Assembly: GCA_015231515.1 (NCBI GenBank)
Contig: JADGBM010000013.1
Coordinates: 1 to 43,828, forward strand
DNA length: 43,828 bases
From: Desulfobulbaceae bacterium
GTDB lineage: Bacteria > Desulfobacterota > Desulfobulbia > Desulfobulbales > VMSU01
Direction: 5' to 3'
Shown: piece after piece, positions 26,790 through 36,300 of the stretch
Numbering within the stretch: position 1 is the first letter of the stretch
Layout: each line of letters starts with the position of its first letter
The notes under the pieces: model-generated
Told to the model about the DNA's origin: nothing
Databases searched by the model: none
The model's input: only the letters and a program-made list of their open reading frames with translations
Program-made: the position numbers and the translations under genes

Positions 26790-26950
26790 GAAAAATTTTC
26801 TTAGGTAAAAAGAAGAAAAAGAGAGAGTATATGGCCGGAAGTCAGCAGAATTTGGCTATGCAAATAGCTGAAAAATAAGGAAAGGGGCTGCGCCGCAAAA
26901 AGATAATTTTCCTTTAATTACAGCAAGATAAATATCGATCACAGAACCAG

Positions 26951-28423
26951 CTAGACAGAAAAACCTTTGGTTCGGTACTCATTGAGTTTATTGCGCAAGG
27001 TCCTGACACTTATGCCCAGCATTTTTGCTGCATGTGTTCGATTATTGTCAGTTTTATGGAGAGCCTGCATAATCATTTGACGCTCGACTTCCCGCAAAGG
27101 TATCATCTCCCCTGACTGAATTGAGACCTGCGCCACCGAGCCATCTGAGGATGCTTCCGGCTGAGAAGCAGGCAAAACCGGGCTCTCCACCGGCTCCATA
27201 TATTCCGCAGCACCTTCATCCCACAAATCCCAAGGTTCAAGTGTTGGTCCCTGACTCAAGAGAACTGCCCGTTCAATCATATTTTCCATCTCCCTAACGT
27301 TACCAGGCCAGGCGTAGCAGAGAAATTTTTCCAAAGATCGTTCGGACAAACTCTTAACATCCTTTTTGTATCTTTCCGAATAGCGCTTGATAAAAAAATC
27401 CGTCAAAAGTGGGATATCAACTTTCCGCTCACAAAGGGAAGGCAGATTGAGAGGAATTACATTCAACCGGTAAAACAAATCCTGGCGAAACTCGCCTTTT
27501 TCAACCGCCTCAAGCAAATTACGGTTGGTAGTTGCCAGCACGTGAACATCAAATTTTACCGGAGCCTTCCCGCCCAAACGATCAACTTCCTCCTCCTGAA
27601 GAACCCGTAACAGCTTGGCCTGCAGGTGCAGAGGAACCTCGCCAATTTCATCAAGCAGAAGCGTCCCGCCATCGGCATATTCGAATTTCCCTTTTTTGGC
27701 TACCACCGCTCCGGTAAAAGCACCTTTTTCATGACCAAAAAGCTCACTCTCCAATAAACCGTCAGGAAGAGCGGCACAGTTTAAAGCAATAAAGGGCCCA
27801 CCGGAGCGTTCGCTCTCGGTGTGGAGGTAACGGGCCAGAACCTCCTTGCCGGTGCCAGACTCCCCCAAGATGAGAACTGTGGCCTTACTCGAGGCCACCG
27901 CCTTAGCTTTTTCAACGACCTTCAACCACCCCGGGTCTTTACCGACAATCGGCTTGGACGTGCTCTGACTTCGGGATTTTTGGGAGATATCGTGACCGGA
28001 AAAAACCGAATCAGCATTTTGACCGTCACCGACTAGAACAGAGTCGAGCCGCACCTTCTCAATAGTTCGCTTGACCGTTTCCTGAATAACCTCAACAGGA
28101 AAGGGCTTGAGGATATAATCAGAAGCGCCTTTTTTCATCGCTTCAATCGCTGTATCCACAGTGGCAAAGGCCGTAACAACAATTACAGGCAGGCCAGGAC
28201 TAGCCATCTTGATTTTCTGCATAAACTCGAGGCCATTCATTTCAGGCATCCGAATATCGGTGACCACCAAAGCAAATGATTCTTTTTGCAGAAGTTCAAG
28301 CCCCATGACACCATTCTCGGCCACAGCAACCTCATAGCCAATCTTGCTTAACCCTTCAAACAGGGCAATGCGCTGGGTTTGATCATCGTCGACTACCAGT
28401 ATGCGATTCATATTTTCTGACAT
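26951..28423 (-). CDS. NtrC-type sigma-54 response regulator (FlrC-like)
   Basis: Transcriptional activator with three parts in 490 residues. The receiver domain has acidic pocket VVDDDQ and the phosphoacceptor Asp56 in [10 protein letters not shown]. The AAA+ domain has Walker A GESGTGKE (near 187-194), GAFTGA (234-239), Walker [10 protein letters not shown], and a C-terminal Fis-type helix-turn-helix (residues about 450-485, [20 protein letters not shown]). Intact receiver and GAFTGA suggest a functional sigma-54 activator. No sensor kinase is adjacent. The flgB and fliK promoters are its likely targets, by location and not by shown binding. Confidence 0.93.
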   Translation of the reverse strand: MSENMNRILVVDDDQTQRIALFEGLSKIGYEVAVAENGVMGLELLQKESFALVVTDIRMPEMNGLEFMQKIKMASPGLPVIVVTAFATVDTAIEAMKKGASDYILKPFPVEVIQETVKRTIEKVRLDSVLVGDGQNADSVFSGHDISQKSRSQSTSKPIVGKDPGWLKVVEKAKAVASSKATVLILGESGTGKEVLARYLHTESERSGGPFIALNCAALPDGLLESELFGHEKGAFTGAVVAKKGKFEYADGGTLLLDEIGEVPLHLQAKLLRVLQEEEVDRLGGKAPVKFDVHVLATTNRNLLEAVEKGEFRQDLFYRLNVIPLNLPSLCERKVDIPLLTDFFIKRYSERYKKDVKSLSERSLEKFLCYAWPGNVREMENMIERAVLLSQGPTLEPWDLWDEGAAEYMEPVESPVLPASQPEASSDGSVAQVSIQSGEMIPLREVERQMIMQALHKTDNNRTHAAKMLGISVRTLRNKLNEYRTKGFSV

Positions 28424-28434
28424 ATATTTAAGAG

Positions 28435-30537
28435 TTATTGCCCGCTGACCTTTTTCATTTCAACCAGATCGTTATCGATCTCACTCTGACTCAAGCGCTC
28501 CATAGCCATTTTCTGCCAGAAAGCACTTTCCCCATCCTTGGCCTTGATGTAGTGATCAAGACCCTGTCGGGTTTCATTCAGGGCCATATAACAGTCGCCT
28601 AGGTACAAATGCATCGCCTGAGACGAATTGCTGTTTTGGGGATACTCCTGCTGCAGACCTGCACTGTAAACTCCGACAGCACCCTGGTAATTATCTTTCA
28701 GACGCATGGCGTTGCCAATTTTCAAAAACCAATCCTGGGCCACAGTAGCCTCAAGCCCCTTTTCACGCATTTTCAAAAGTGAATCATGTGCCGCCACCTC
28801 TTGATTTAAAAGCAGAAAAAGACGCAAAGCATCGTCAGCGTACTCCGCAATCTTTTCCTTGAATGTTGGTTGCTCAGCGGCCTGGACATAAAAGCCGAGG
28901 GCTGTTTCGTTGTCATCTAAAGCTTCACTGAGTTTGCCGCTGTATGAATATATTTCACCAACCCGATCAGTTCCCTCATAAACTGTACGCAGATGCTTGA
29001 GGAGAAGGTCTGCAGAGGCATAATCGTTTAAGGCCAGATATACTCGGGCCCGCCGATAATATAAATCTATCTTTTCCTCATCGGTTAAAGGCCACTTCTG
29101 GGCCCGGTAATAGACAATCGCAGCTTTATCAAAGAGGTTCAAGGCCTCAAGTGCCTGACCGATCTTGTATAAGATAGTGCCATCGGGGTAATCTTGCACG
29201 TGGCGATATTCGACAAAGTATAAATCATAAATATCCTGATACCGCTTATTTTTCAGAAGCGCCTCGGCAAGGTACAATAAGACCGTACCAACTCTTTCAA
29301 AATCTTGAATTTTATCAGTTTCAGGATCCGTATTACGCAAAAAATCACGGCCGGTTGAGTAGGCCTTGTCCAAATCGCCTCTTGCTTTATACCGATTAAA
29401 CAACCCAAAACGGGCATCCTGAGAAAGCGGACTATCGAAGTATCGCTCCAGAACATTCAAGTAAGGAATATCTCCCTTGCTATCGGTGAGATCATTAGGT
29501 TTCTCCCATTTTGAAAGTTTGATCTCAGGATCATCTTGAATCTGGGCCAATCGCAGCGTACTGAAGAACACCTCTTTTTCCTTTTTCTGCCCCTCTTCAA
29601 TAACTTGCCGGTATATCTTTTGTGCTGAAGCAAAATCCTTCTCCAGCAGATATGATTCCCCAAGTCCAAAGAGTACCTCAACCCGGTATAAAGAAAACCC
29701 ATCAAGACTCAGGTAATGATACAACTGCTTTCTACCACGATCAGTTTTGCCGTAGTGAATATTTGCCAGACCGGCCTTACGCAAAATCTGAGGATCTTGG
29801 AGGTAATAGTTGGGGTAATTAATCACCACCATTTGAAAAAAATCCTTAGCCTGCCGGTACTCCTTTTTCATGTAATGCAAGTCACCCATACCAATGAAGC
29901 CGATCTGTTGTACATTTTTATCGCTATCATTCATAAGCACCTGAAAAAGTTCTTCTGCCTCTTTTGCCCGCCCAACCTTAACCAGGGCCTCTCCTAGCCA
30001 CTGCTTAGACTCTATGGTCAAAGGCGAAAGGGGGAATTTATTCAAGAAAAGCTTGAAATAACTGACGGCTTCGCGATACAAGCGCATAAAATAATAGGTC
30101 TTTCCTAACTCCAGATAGGCTTGCGCGGCGTTGTTTCCAGTGGGGTAGTGGTTGATATAAAGCCTGAACAGATTACGAACGGGATCCCAGTCGGCACCCT
30201 TTGTTTTCAGGGCAAACTTTTCGCGAATAAGGGCTGTATTCCAAAGAGATTCTGCTGCATTCACATCATCAGGAAAGCGTTTGAAAACTGTATAAAAATA
30301 TTGGGCAGCATTTTCCTGATCATCATCCTGGAGATAGGTATTGGCCTTCTCCCAAAGTTCCAGCGCCGTCGGCCCCAGAGGTTCAGTCTCAACTTGACCA
30401 TCAGCCGCTTCTATATGGTTCTGTTCATCAGTGGGGTCGGCAGCTTGCACCATGCCGACGCATAATACCAAAAGAAACAGGCTTACTACAATAGTTCCTG
30501 GAATCGAGTGTATGGTTGGAAATAAAAAAAGTTTCAC
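28435..30537 (-). CDS. Periplasmic TPR-repeat protein
   Basis: A 700-residue protein with a signal peptide (SIPGTIVVSLFLLVLCVGMVQAAD) and a long array of tetratricopeptide-like helical repeats (for example ENAAQYFYTVFKRFPDDV, NAAQAYLELGKTYYFMRLYR, AKDFFQMVVINYPNYY, ASAQKIYRQVIEEGQ, NETALGFYVQAAEQ). It is therefore a predicted protein-interaction scaffold outside the inner membrane. No catalytic domain is seen. The start is a GTG without a strong ribosome site. It lies between the two sigma-54 activators, 12 bases before the response regulator, so it may act in flagellar assembly or signal sensing. That is inference from context only. Confidence 0.82.
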   Translation of the reverse strand: MKLFLFPTIHSIPGTIVVSLFLLVLCVGMVQAADPTDEQNHIEAADGQVETEPLGPTALELWEKANTYLQDDDQENAAQYFYTVFKRFPDDVNAAESLWNTALIREKFALKTKGADWDPVRNLFRLYINHYPTGNNAAQAYLELGKTYYFMRLYREAVSYFKLFLNKFPLSPLTIESKQWLGEALVKVGRAKEAEELFQVLMNDSDKNVQQIGFIGMGDLHYMKKEYRQAKDFFQMVVINYPNYYLQDPQILRKAGLANIHYGKTDRGRKQLYHYLSLDGFSLYRVEVLFGLGESYLLEKDFASAQKIYRQVIEEGQKKEKEVFFSTLRLAQIQDDPEIKLSKWEKPNDLTDSKGDIPYLNVLERYFDSPLSQDARFGLFNRYKARGDLDKAYSTGRDFLRNTDPETDKIQDFERVGTVLLYLAEALLKNKRYQDIYDLYFVEYRHVQDYPDGTILYKIGQALEALNLFDKAAIVYYRAQKWPLTDEEKIDLYYRRARVYLALNDYASADLLLKHLRTVYEGTDRVGEIYSYSGKLSEALDDNETALGFYVQAAEQPTFKEKIAEYADDALRLFLLLNQEVAAHDSLLKMREKGLEATVAQDWFLKIGNAMRLKDNYQGAVGVYSAGLQQEYPQNSNSSQAMHLYLGDCYMALNETRQGLDHYIKAKDGESAFWQKMAMERLSQSEIDNDLVEMKKVSGQ

Positions 30538-30663
30538 AGATGCAGGTTTAGGTTCCGGGGTTAAAGTTTGTTTTGCGACTGTACCAACAATCGAATGCCA
30601 AACAGTCGAACTACGAAAATTCGAACAGTACTGCGGGCACCACCTGAATAGTTACCTGAAAAA

Positions 30664-31674
30664 TTACTGCACCAGTTCAACGGTAGGCTTAACCAGATTA
30701 TGACGTTTCATTTTTTCAATCAACGTTGTTCTGTTTATGTTCAACAACATTGCCGCCTGATTCTTTACCCAGTCAGTCTGGTTGAGGGCTTGAACAATCA
30801 GTTTTTTCTCATAATCGGCAACAACGTTACTTAAGATAAACCCACTGGCAGGTAACTCATTTACTGGGCCTTCACTATCCCCTTTCGACATAAATATCTT
30901 TTCAGGTAAATCATCGGCCATAATTTCCTGGCCGGCAGCAAGAATAACCATTCTTTCGACAATATTCTCCAGTTCACGAACATTCCCCGGCCAAGGATAC
31001 CGGATCATACAGCTCAATGCCTCCTGGCTTATGCCGGTAATCTTTCGTTTTTTGGTTCGATTATTTTTCTGGATAAAATATTCAATCAGAATTGGGATGT
31101 CCGACTGCCTCTCCCTCAGGGTGGGTGCTTTAACCGGGATCACATTAAGTCTGTAAAAGAGATCCTCACGAAATCTGCCAGTCTTCACCTCTTCCTCAAG
31201 ATCTCTGTTCGTGGCCGCAACAACCCTGAAGTCGGATAATATAGGCTGCGTTCCGCCGACTCGCTCAAACTGGCGCTCTTGAAGTACGCGCAAGAGCTTT
31301 ACCTGGAGCATCGGGCTCATCTCAGATATCTCGTCTAAGAAGACCGTTCCGCCATGGGCAAGTTCAAATCGTCCCTGACGAGTTCGTATGGCGTGAGTAA
31401 ATGCCCCTTTCTCGTGGCCAAACAACTCGCTTTCGAGTAATTCGGCGGGTATGGCTCCACAATTTATCGGAATAAACGGTTTGTCAGCTCGAGGCCCCTC
31501 AAGATGAATTGCCCGCGAAATTAGCTCCTTTCCAGTGCCGGACTCACCAGAGACAAGCACAGTTGTGTCTGTGTCTGCCACTTTGCTGATAAGTGAAAAA
31601 AGGTCTTTCATCTTCGCACAGCTGCCGATGATACCAGCATAACTGCAGGAACCGCTTATATCGGTAATTGTCAT
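30664..31674 (-). CDS. Sigma-54 activator, FleQ/FlrA-like without receiver domain
   Basis: A 336-residue protein with an AAA+ domain starting almost at once (GIIGSCAKMKDLFSLI; Walker A GESGTGKE near 43-50; Walker B VFLDEISEM) and a C-terminal helix-turn-helix (AAMLLNINRTTLIEKMKRHNL) close in style to FleQ/FlrA, masters of polar flagella. It lacks the N-terminal FleQ domain. The sigma-54-contact loop reads GAFTHA at 90-95 and not GAFTGA. Position upstream of the flagellar genes supports a motility role. Whether it works directly on sigma-54 is unsure. Confidence 0.86.
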   Translation of the reverse strand: MTITDISGSCSYAGIIGSCAKMKDLFSLISKVADTDTTVLVSGESGTGKELISRAIHLEGPRADKPFIPINCGAIPAELLESELFGHEKGAFTHAIRTRQGRFELAHGGTVFLDEISEMSPMLQVKLLRVLQERQFERVGGTQPILSDFRVVAATNRDLEEEVKTGRFREDLFYRLNVIPVKAPTLRERQSDIPILIEYFIQKNNRTKKRKITGISQEALSCMIRYPWPGNVRELENIVERMVILAAGQEIMADDLPEKIFMSKGDSEGPVNELPASGFILSNVVADYEKKLIVQALNQTDWVKNQAAMLLNINRTTLIEKMKRHNLVKPTVELVQ

Positions 31675-31750
31675 TCTATCCTCTTGTTTTGACCAGAAAA
31701 ATCATACACGGAAATTTCGCCAAACTTTACGACCTTTTCCTGACAATATC

Positions 31751-31775
31751 CATAAAAAAAGTGTCATTTTTTATG
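31751..31775. promoter_or_regulatory. AT-rich palindrome in the fleQ-like/ftsE divergent spacer
   Basis: CATAAAAAA and TTTTTTATG flank a seven-base centre (31751-31775). It sits between the divergently transcribed activator gene and ftsE. The symmetry could be an operator or local cruciform. No protein match is claimed. Confidence 0.4.
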
Positions 31776-31858
31776 AGATTGGGATAATATTTGTAGAATT
31801 ATCATTATGTTGCCGTATTTTAACCTTTCTTCATTCTTTTCACGAAAATGCCGAAGAG

Positions 31859-31909
31859 ATGAAAAACGATACCTGTGAACTATGTAAGCCCTTTTTCTCC
31901 CGGCTGTGA
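31859..31909 (+). other. Possible small upstream ORF before ftsE
   Basis: An ATG at 31859 opens 16 codons (MKNDTCELCKPFFSRL) ending TGA at 31907-31909, just before ftsE. GAAGAG abuts the ATG, too close for a good ribosome site. It may be chance. Confidence 0.2.
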
Positions 31910-31937
31910 TTTCTATCCACTAAACCCTGAATCAGAC

Positions 31938-32669
31938 ATGAATGACATTTCTTCAAAGCTGCCAATTGTCGAGCTCATAAAAATTAACAAGGTCTACCCC
32001 CCCGACATCGTTGCCCTTCTCGACATCTCATGCACCGTCCGCAGAGGTGAAATGCTCTTTCTGACAGGTATGAGCGGGGCCGGCAAGACATCGCTTTTAA
32101 AACTTATCTGTGCCATCGAACACCCGACAAAAGGGGTTATTGAGGTGGACGGCCAAGATCTTTCCAAGATTTCAGCCAGCCGCCTGCAACGAGTTCGACA
32201 ACGTATTGGTATCGCCTATCAAGACTTCAAACTGCTTCCCAAGCATACGGTTTTTCAAAATATCGCCATGCCCATGGAAGTTACCTATAAGTCAAAAAAA
32301 ATCATCAACGACAGAATAGATTTTCTTCTTGACGCCCTGAACCTGACATCCAAAAAAGAGTTTCGCACTGAGATCCTTTCCCGAGGCGAGCAGCAACGGG
32401 TCAGCATTGCACGAGCCGCCGCCAACTACCCACCACTTCTTCTGGCAGATGAGCCAACAGGCAATTTAGACCCGATGCACACCAAACTCGTTATTAACCT
32501 TTTCGAACAGTTAAACCAGGCTGGCACAGCCTTGATCATTGCCACTCACGATGAGTCGATCTACAAAGATTCGACACATCAAATCCTAGACCTGGATCAT
32601 GGAAAAATGAATTTTCTCGGAACTATCGATCAAAAACCTGACGCAGGATATACAGGAGACAGACTTTGA
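31938..32669 (+). CDS. ftsE: Cell-division ABC ATPase FtsE
   Basis: ATPase of the FtsEX complex that controls periplasmic amidases at the septum through EnvC-type activators. The 243-residue product has Walker A GMSGAGKTSLLKL, the Q-loop region GIAYQDFKLLP, the signature LSRGEQQRVSIARA and Walker B LLLADEPTGNLDP, with H-loop ATHDES. The signature reads SRGEQQ where FtsE usually has SGGEQQ. I start at ATG 31938, since the domain normally begins a few residues later (IVELIKINKVYP). A GTG at 31875 would add 21 residues. It overlaps ftsX by four bases. Confidence 0.93.
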   Translation: MNDISSKLPIVELIKINKVYPPDIVALLDISCTVRRGEMLFLTGMSGAGKTSLLKLICAIEHPTKGVIEVDGQDLSKISASRLQRVRQRIGIAYQDFKLLPKHTVFQNIAMPMEVTYKSKKIINDRIDFLLDALNLTSKKEFRTEILSRGEQQRVSIARAAANYPPLLLADEPTGNLDPMHTKLVINLFEQLNQAGTALIIATHDESIYKDSTHQILDLDHGKMNFLGTIDQKPDAGYTGDRL

Positions 32670-33550
32670 ACGCCTTGGCAATTCTCACCCAAACAGGTAG
32701 AAATTTAAAACAGACCTGGGGTGCACAGCTTATGACATTATTAACTGTCAGCCTCTCTGTTTTAATTTTTTCGTTTTTCTTTCTGGTTTTTATAAACCTA
32801 CAAAAAGCCGGCGTTCAATTGAGCAAGCATATTCGGCTTATAGTTTACCTCGAAAATGAGATACCTGTGGCGTTACGTCCACAGATCGAAAAACGGATCA
32901 GAAGTTTCAGCGATGTTGAGAAAGTTGTATTCATCTCCCGCCAAGATGCCTTTAATCATCTGAGCAAACAACTTGGCTCAGAGAGCAACATGCTTCAGGA
33001 CATGACCCCTGACTTTCTGCCTCCATCCATTGAGGTCTACCCCGCTAAAAACCTGGAAACGCTCTCTCGAATCGACCAATTCTCAGACTTCCTGGCAACC
33101 CTGCCAGAGGCTCAAAAAGTAGAGTATGGCCGTGAATGGATAGAGCGCCTGGCACTATTTACCCAGCTCATCAGGCTCATTGTTTTTCTAAGCGGCGGCC
33201 TCCTGGTGCTTACTGCAACATTTATGGTTTCGAGCACCATTCGGCTCACGGTTATCACCAGGCATGCCGAGCTTGAGATTCTTAGACTGCTGGGCGCCAC
33301 AAAATCATACATCCAGGCCCCGCTGGTTCTTGAGGGGATTTTGCAGGGGATCTTTGGCGCAGGATTTGGCTTAATTTGCCTCTATGCACTTTATGCCTGG
33401 ATCAAAACCAAATTCAGTGGCCCTGCACTCCTCAGTATCTTCAACTTCACCTTTATGCCCCAATATATGGTTGCCGCAATTCTCCTGATCAGCATCATCC
33501 TCTGCACCTTCGGCAGTATCGTTTCGATCCGTAAATTTTTACGAATATGA
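32666..33550 (+). CDS. ftsX: Cell-division permease-like protein FtsX
   Basis: Membrane partner of FtsE that transmits ATPase state to periplasmic hydrolase activators. The 294 residues have one N-terminal membrane segment (about 22-46), an extracytoplasmic loop of about 120 residues (RLIVYLENEIP..., VEKVVFISRQDA), and three C-terminal segments with LRLLGATKSYIQAPLVLEG between them, matching FtsX. A TTG start that overlaps the ftsE stop is supported by AGGAG eight bases upstream. Confidence 0.93.
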   Translation: MNALAILTQTGRNLKQTWGAQLMTLLTVSLSVLIFSFFFLVFINLQKAGVQLSKHIRLIVYLENEIPVALRPQIEKRIRSFSDVEKVVFISRQDAFNHLSKQLGSESNMLQDMTPDFLPPSIEVYPAKNLETLSRIDQFSDFLATLPEAQKVEYGREWIERLALFTQLIRLIVFLSGGLLVLTATFMVSSTIRLTVITRHAELEILRLLGATKSYIQAPLVLEGILQGIFGAGFGLICLYALYAWIKTKFSGPALLSIFNFTFMPQYMVAAILLISIILCTFGSIVSIRKFLRI

Positions 33551-33557
33551 CCTCATT

Positions 33558-34781
33558 ATGTCCTTTAACCGTGCTTTCAGTCGAACTCTGCAAAATTTAG
33601 TCATCACGACCTTATTTTTCTTCATATCAACAGGAAGCCTGCCGGTTTTTTGTTTGGCAAATCAACCACCCCCATCGACTATTGACCGCATTCGGCAACA
33701 GATATCCAGTCAGAAAGAGAAAATTCAATCTTCCCAGAAGCATGAGCTTAACATTCACAAAGAACTACAGAGGATGGACAACGAGCTTAAGGTTGGACAG
33801 GAAAAACTGCTCTTTTTGCAAGAACAACTTCTTAGTCAGGAGGAGCGCATTCAGCAAAAAGAGTTAGAAATCAATGCCTTGCAAGCGGAAAAAGAGACTA
33901 TTGCCGAACATGTAAGCAAAAGGCTTCGTTCATTTTACCAGATGGATGAAATCAGTATTATCAACACCTTATTTTCCGCGTCTACCCTGCCCCAACTGCT
34001 CAATTTAAATCACTATTTCCAAGCCATGTTTCAGTATGACAAACAGGTCCTTCATAACTACAGCTCTAAAATCACCCTGCTTTCCAGCGCCCAGGCTGAA
34101 ATTATCAAAGAAAAAGAAAATCTTTTAGAGGTGATTCTGGAAACAAAAAAGCAGGAAGAGTTATTAATTTCTGCTCGACAGGAAAGGGCAGACCTTCTTG
34201 CCCGGGTACAAACCGAAGAGCAACTTTACCGACGTGCGCTTGCTGAAATTCAGGTTGCGGCCGATGAACTGGCCGAAAAAATTGACAGCCTACAGGTCAA
34301 AGTTATCCGCAGCAAAAAACGCAAAATTACCAAGCTGAAATCCACTAAAAAGACACTCCCCCGTGAGAACACCGAGTTCATCTCTATGCAGGGCAGATTA
34401 GCGCCCCCAGTTCAGGGTAAGATAATTAAATATTTCGGGGCTTCGATTGACCGGTTCAACACCGAAGTAATCTCTACAGGTATCAATATCGAGGTGGCTC
34501 AAAAAACTGAAGTTCAAGCCATTTATTCTGGATTCGTCGCTTTTGCAGGTACGATGACAGGCTACGGCAACATGGTCATTATTGATCATGGCCTTCAATA
34601 TCACAGCCTCGTTTCGGGCCTTGACTCGATCCTGATCACAAAAGGCGAGCAGGTCGAAACCGGTCAAACAATCGGACTGATGGGCGACGGCACGACGCTT
34701 TTGTCAAACGGATTGCATTTTGAGATCAGACATGAATCTCAACCAGTTGACCCTCTCCCCTGGTTGATTGACAGCCCCTGA
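33558..34781 (+). CDS. envC: EnvC-like murein hydrolase activator (degenerate LytM)
   Basis: Predicted periplasmic activator of cell-wall amidases. The 407 residues have a signal peptide, a long coiled coil (about 45-270, e.g. KIQSSQKHELNIHKELQRMD), and a C-terminal LytM/M23 domain (about 285-405). The zinc site looks degenerate. Where active M23 enzymes have HxGxD, this protein has STGIN, and the HxH near the end is GLHFEIR with the first His missing. As for E. coli EnvC, activation and not cleavage is expected. Start ATG lies seven bases after ftsX. Placement behind ftsEX is the standard functional set. Confidence 0.88.
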   Translation: MSFNRAFSRTLQNLVITTLFFFISTGSLPVFCLANQPPPSTIDRIRQQISSQKEKIQSSQKHELNIHKELQRMDNELKVGQEKLLFLQEQLLSQEERIQQKELEINALQAEKETIAEHVSKRLRSFYQMDEISIINTLFSASTLPQLLNLNHYFQAMFQYDKQVLHNYSSKITLLSSAQAEIIKEKENLLEVILETKKQEELLISARQERADLLARVQTEEQLYRRALAEIQVAADELAEKIDSLQVKVIRSKKRKITKLKSTKKTLPRENTEFISMQGRLAPPVQGKIIKYFGASIDRFNTEVISTGINIEVAQKTEVQAIYSGFVAFAGTMTGYGNMVIIDHGLQYHSLVSGLDSILITKGEQVETGQTIGLMGDGTTLLSNGLHFEIRHESQPVDPLPWLIDSP

Positions 34782-34858
34782 TAGTGCTTCAGACAATTAT
34801 GGAGAGTTTTTTTAAAGCGTTTTACATATTGTCCTTGAAATCGATAGGTGGTAAACAG

Positions 34859-34900
34859 ATGCAACAGAACAACTACTACTCGTCCTTTAGTCTTTTGTAG
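34859..34900 (+). CDS. Possible 13-residue leader peptide before ctpA
   Basis: A 13-codon frame (MQQNNYYSSFSLL) begins at an ATG with AGGTGG seven bases upstream, a far better ribosome site than chance usually gives. It ends TAG at 34898-34900, 65 bases before ctpA. Whether it is translated or regulatory is unknown. No attenuator stem was found. Confidence 0.3.
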   Translation: MQQNNYYSSFSLL

Positions 34901-34965
34901 TGTAATAATCGTCTCTAGCAGCCCAACAACAATTTCAAGCCTCATATTTACCCTCGAGAGCAATC

Positions 34966-36285
34966 ATGCAAGCAAACGCTTTAAAAAATATATCCATACT
35001 GACTATTCTCACCATCACTCTTCTTTTCCAACCGACCAGCGCCTTCACCAAAGACCAGAACACATACAAGAACCTAGAAACCTTTGCAAATGTCCTGAGT
35101 CTTCTCGAGAAGAACTACGTTGAAGAGATCGACTCCGAAAACGTTATCAATGGCGCCATTAAAGGCATGCTTTCCGCCCTTGACCCCCACTCATCTTACT
35201 TAAAGCCCGAGAGCTTCAAAGACCTGCAGATCGAAACAAAAGGCAGTTTTTCGGGTATCGGTATTGAAATTACCATGAAAAATGATGTTCTTATTGTTGT
35301 TTCGCCAATCGAAGGAACACCCGCCTATGAAAAGGGCATTAAGGCTGGTGATAAAATCATCAAAATCGGCAAAGAGTTCACCAAGGAGATGACCCTGATG
35401 GAGGCGGTCACTCTGTTACGCGGTAAAAAAGGGTCTGAAGTCACTATCTCGATCCACAGAAAGGGCTGGGACGACTTACAGGAATTCACAATTACCCGTG
35501 ACGTTATCCCACTGCACAGTGTCAAGGCATCACTTCTCGAACCGGGTTACGGGTATGTGCGCATAACTAATTTTCAGGCTAAAACTACTCGAGATACCAG
35601 GGAGGCCATCAACAGACTGTCCGCCCAAAAACAGCTAGCCGGCCTTGTGCTTGACTTGAGAAACAATCCCGGGGGGCTGCTCGAACAATCCGTTAACATC
35701 TCAGATCTTTTTCTTAATGAAGGAATGATTGTGTACACTAAAGGAAGACTTAAAAACCAGAACACCGAATATTTTGCCCACTCGGGCGGCTCCAAGTTTG
35801 ACTTTCCATTAATAGTTCTGGTGAACGAGGGCAGTGCCAGTGCCTCTGAAATTGTTGCCGGTGCATTACAAGACCACAAACGGGCCTTAATCCTTGGCGT
35901 TCAAACCTTTGGGAAAGGTTCTGTCCAGACGGTTTTCCCTTTAAATGATGGGGCGGGACTTAGACTGACCACGGCCAGATATTACACCCCAAACGGCACA
36001 TCAATACAGGCCAAAGGGATAACCCCCGACTTGATTGTGCCGCTACAGCCACCAAGTGAGGATAAGGAACTATCGGCATCCGTACTGCGCGAAAAAGACC
36101 TCAAGCATCATATTAAAAACGGTAACGAACTCGGAGAGAAACAACAGAAAACAGATGAAGAGTCAGAACTAAATAGTAGTGGTGATGTGGAAGAACAGCT
36201 CAGCAGGGACAATCAACTTAGTACCGCTTTGATGTTATTGAAAGGACTTAACGTCTTCGGTAAAAAAACGATCCAAGACAATTAA
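34966..36285 (+). CDS. ctpA: Carboxyl-terminal processing protease (S41)
   Basis: Periplasmic serine protease of the CtpA/Prc group. The 439 residues have a signal peptide (to about 27), a CTP N-terminal domain with DPHSSYL, a PDZ domain (about 95-165; IGIEITMKNDVLIVVSPIEG, GIKAGDKIIKI), then the catalytic core with LVLDLRNNPGGLL, the nucleophile Ser292 in NEGSASASEI and the general-base Lys317 in FGKGSVQ. An extra acidic, Gln-rich tail (about 365-439) follows. GAGAG precedes the ATG. It sits behind envC and likely trims cell-wall hydrolase systems. The target is not indicated. Confidence 0.95.
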   Translation: MQANALKNISILTILTITLLFQPTSAFTKDQNTYKNLETFANVLSLLEKNYVEEIDSENVINGAIKGMLSALDPHSSYLKPESFKDLQIETKGSFSGIGIEITMKNDVLIVVSPIEGTPAYEKGIKAGDKIIKIGKEFTKEMTLMEAVTLLRGKKGSEVTISIHRKGWDDLQEFTITRDVIPLHSVKASLLEPGYGYVRITNFQAKTTRDTREAINRLSAQKQLAGLVLDLRNNPGGLLEQSVNISDLFLNEGMIVYTKGRLKNQNTEYFAHSGGSKFDFPLIVLVNEGSASASEIVAGALQDHKRALILGVQTFGKGSVQTVFPLNDGAGLRLTTARYYTPNGTSIQAKGITPDLIVPLQPPSEDKELSASVLREKDLKHHIKNGNELGEKQQKTDEESELNSSGDVEEQLSRDNQLSTALMLLKGLNVFGKKTIQDN

Positions 36286-36300
36286 TAGACAATACACAAA

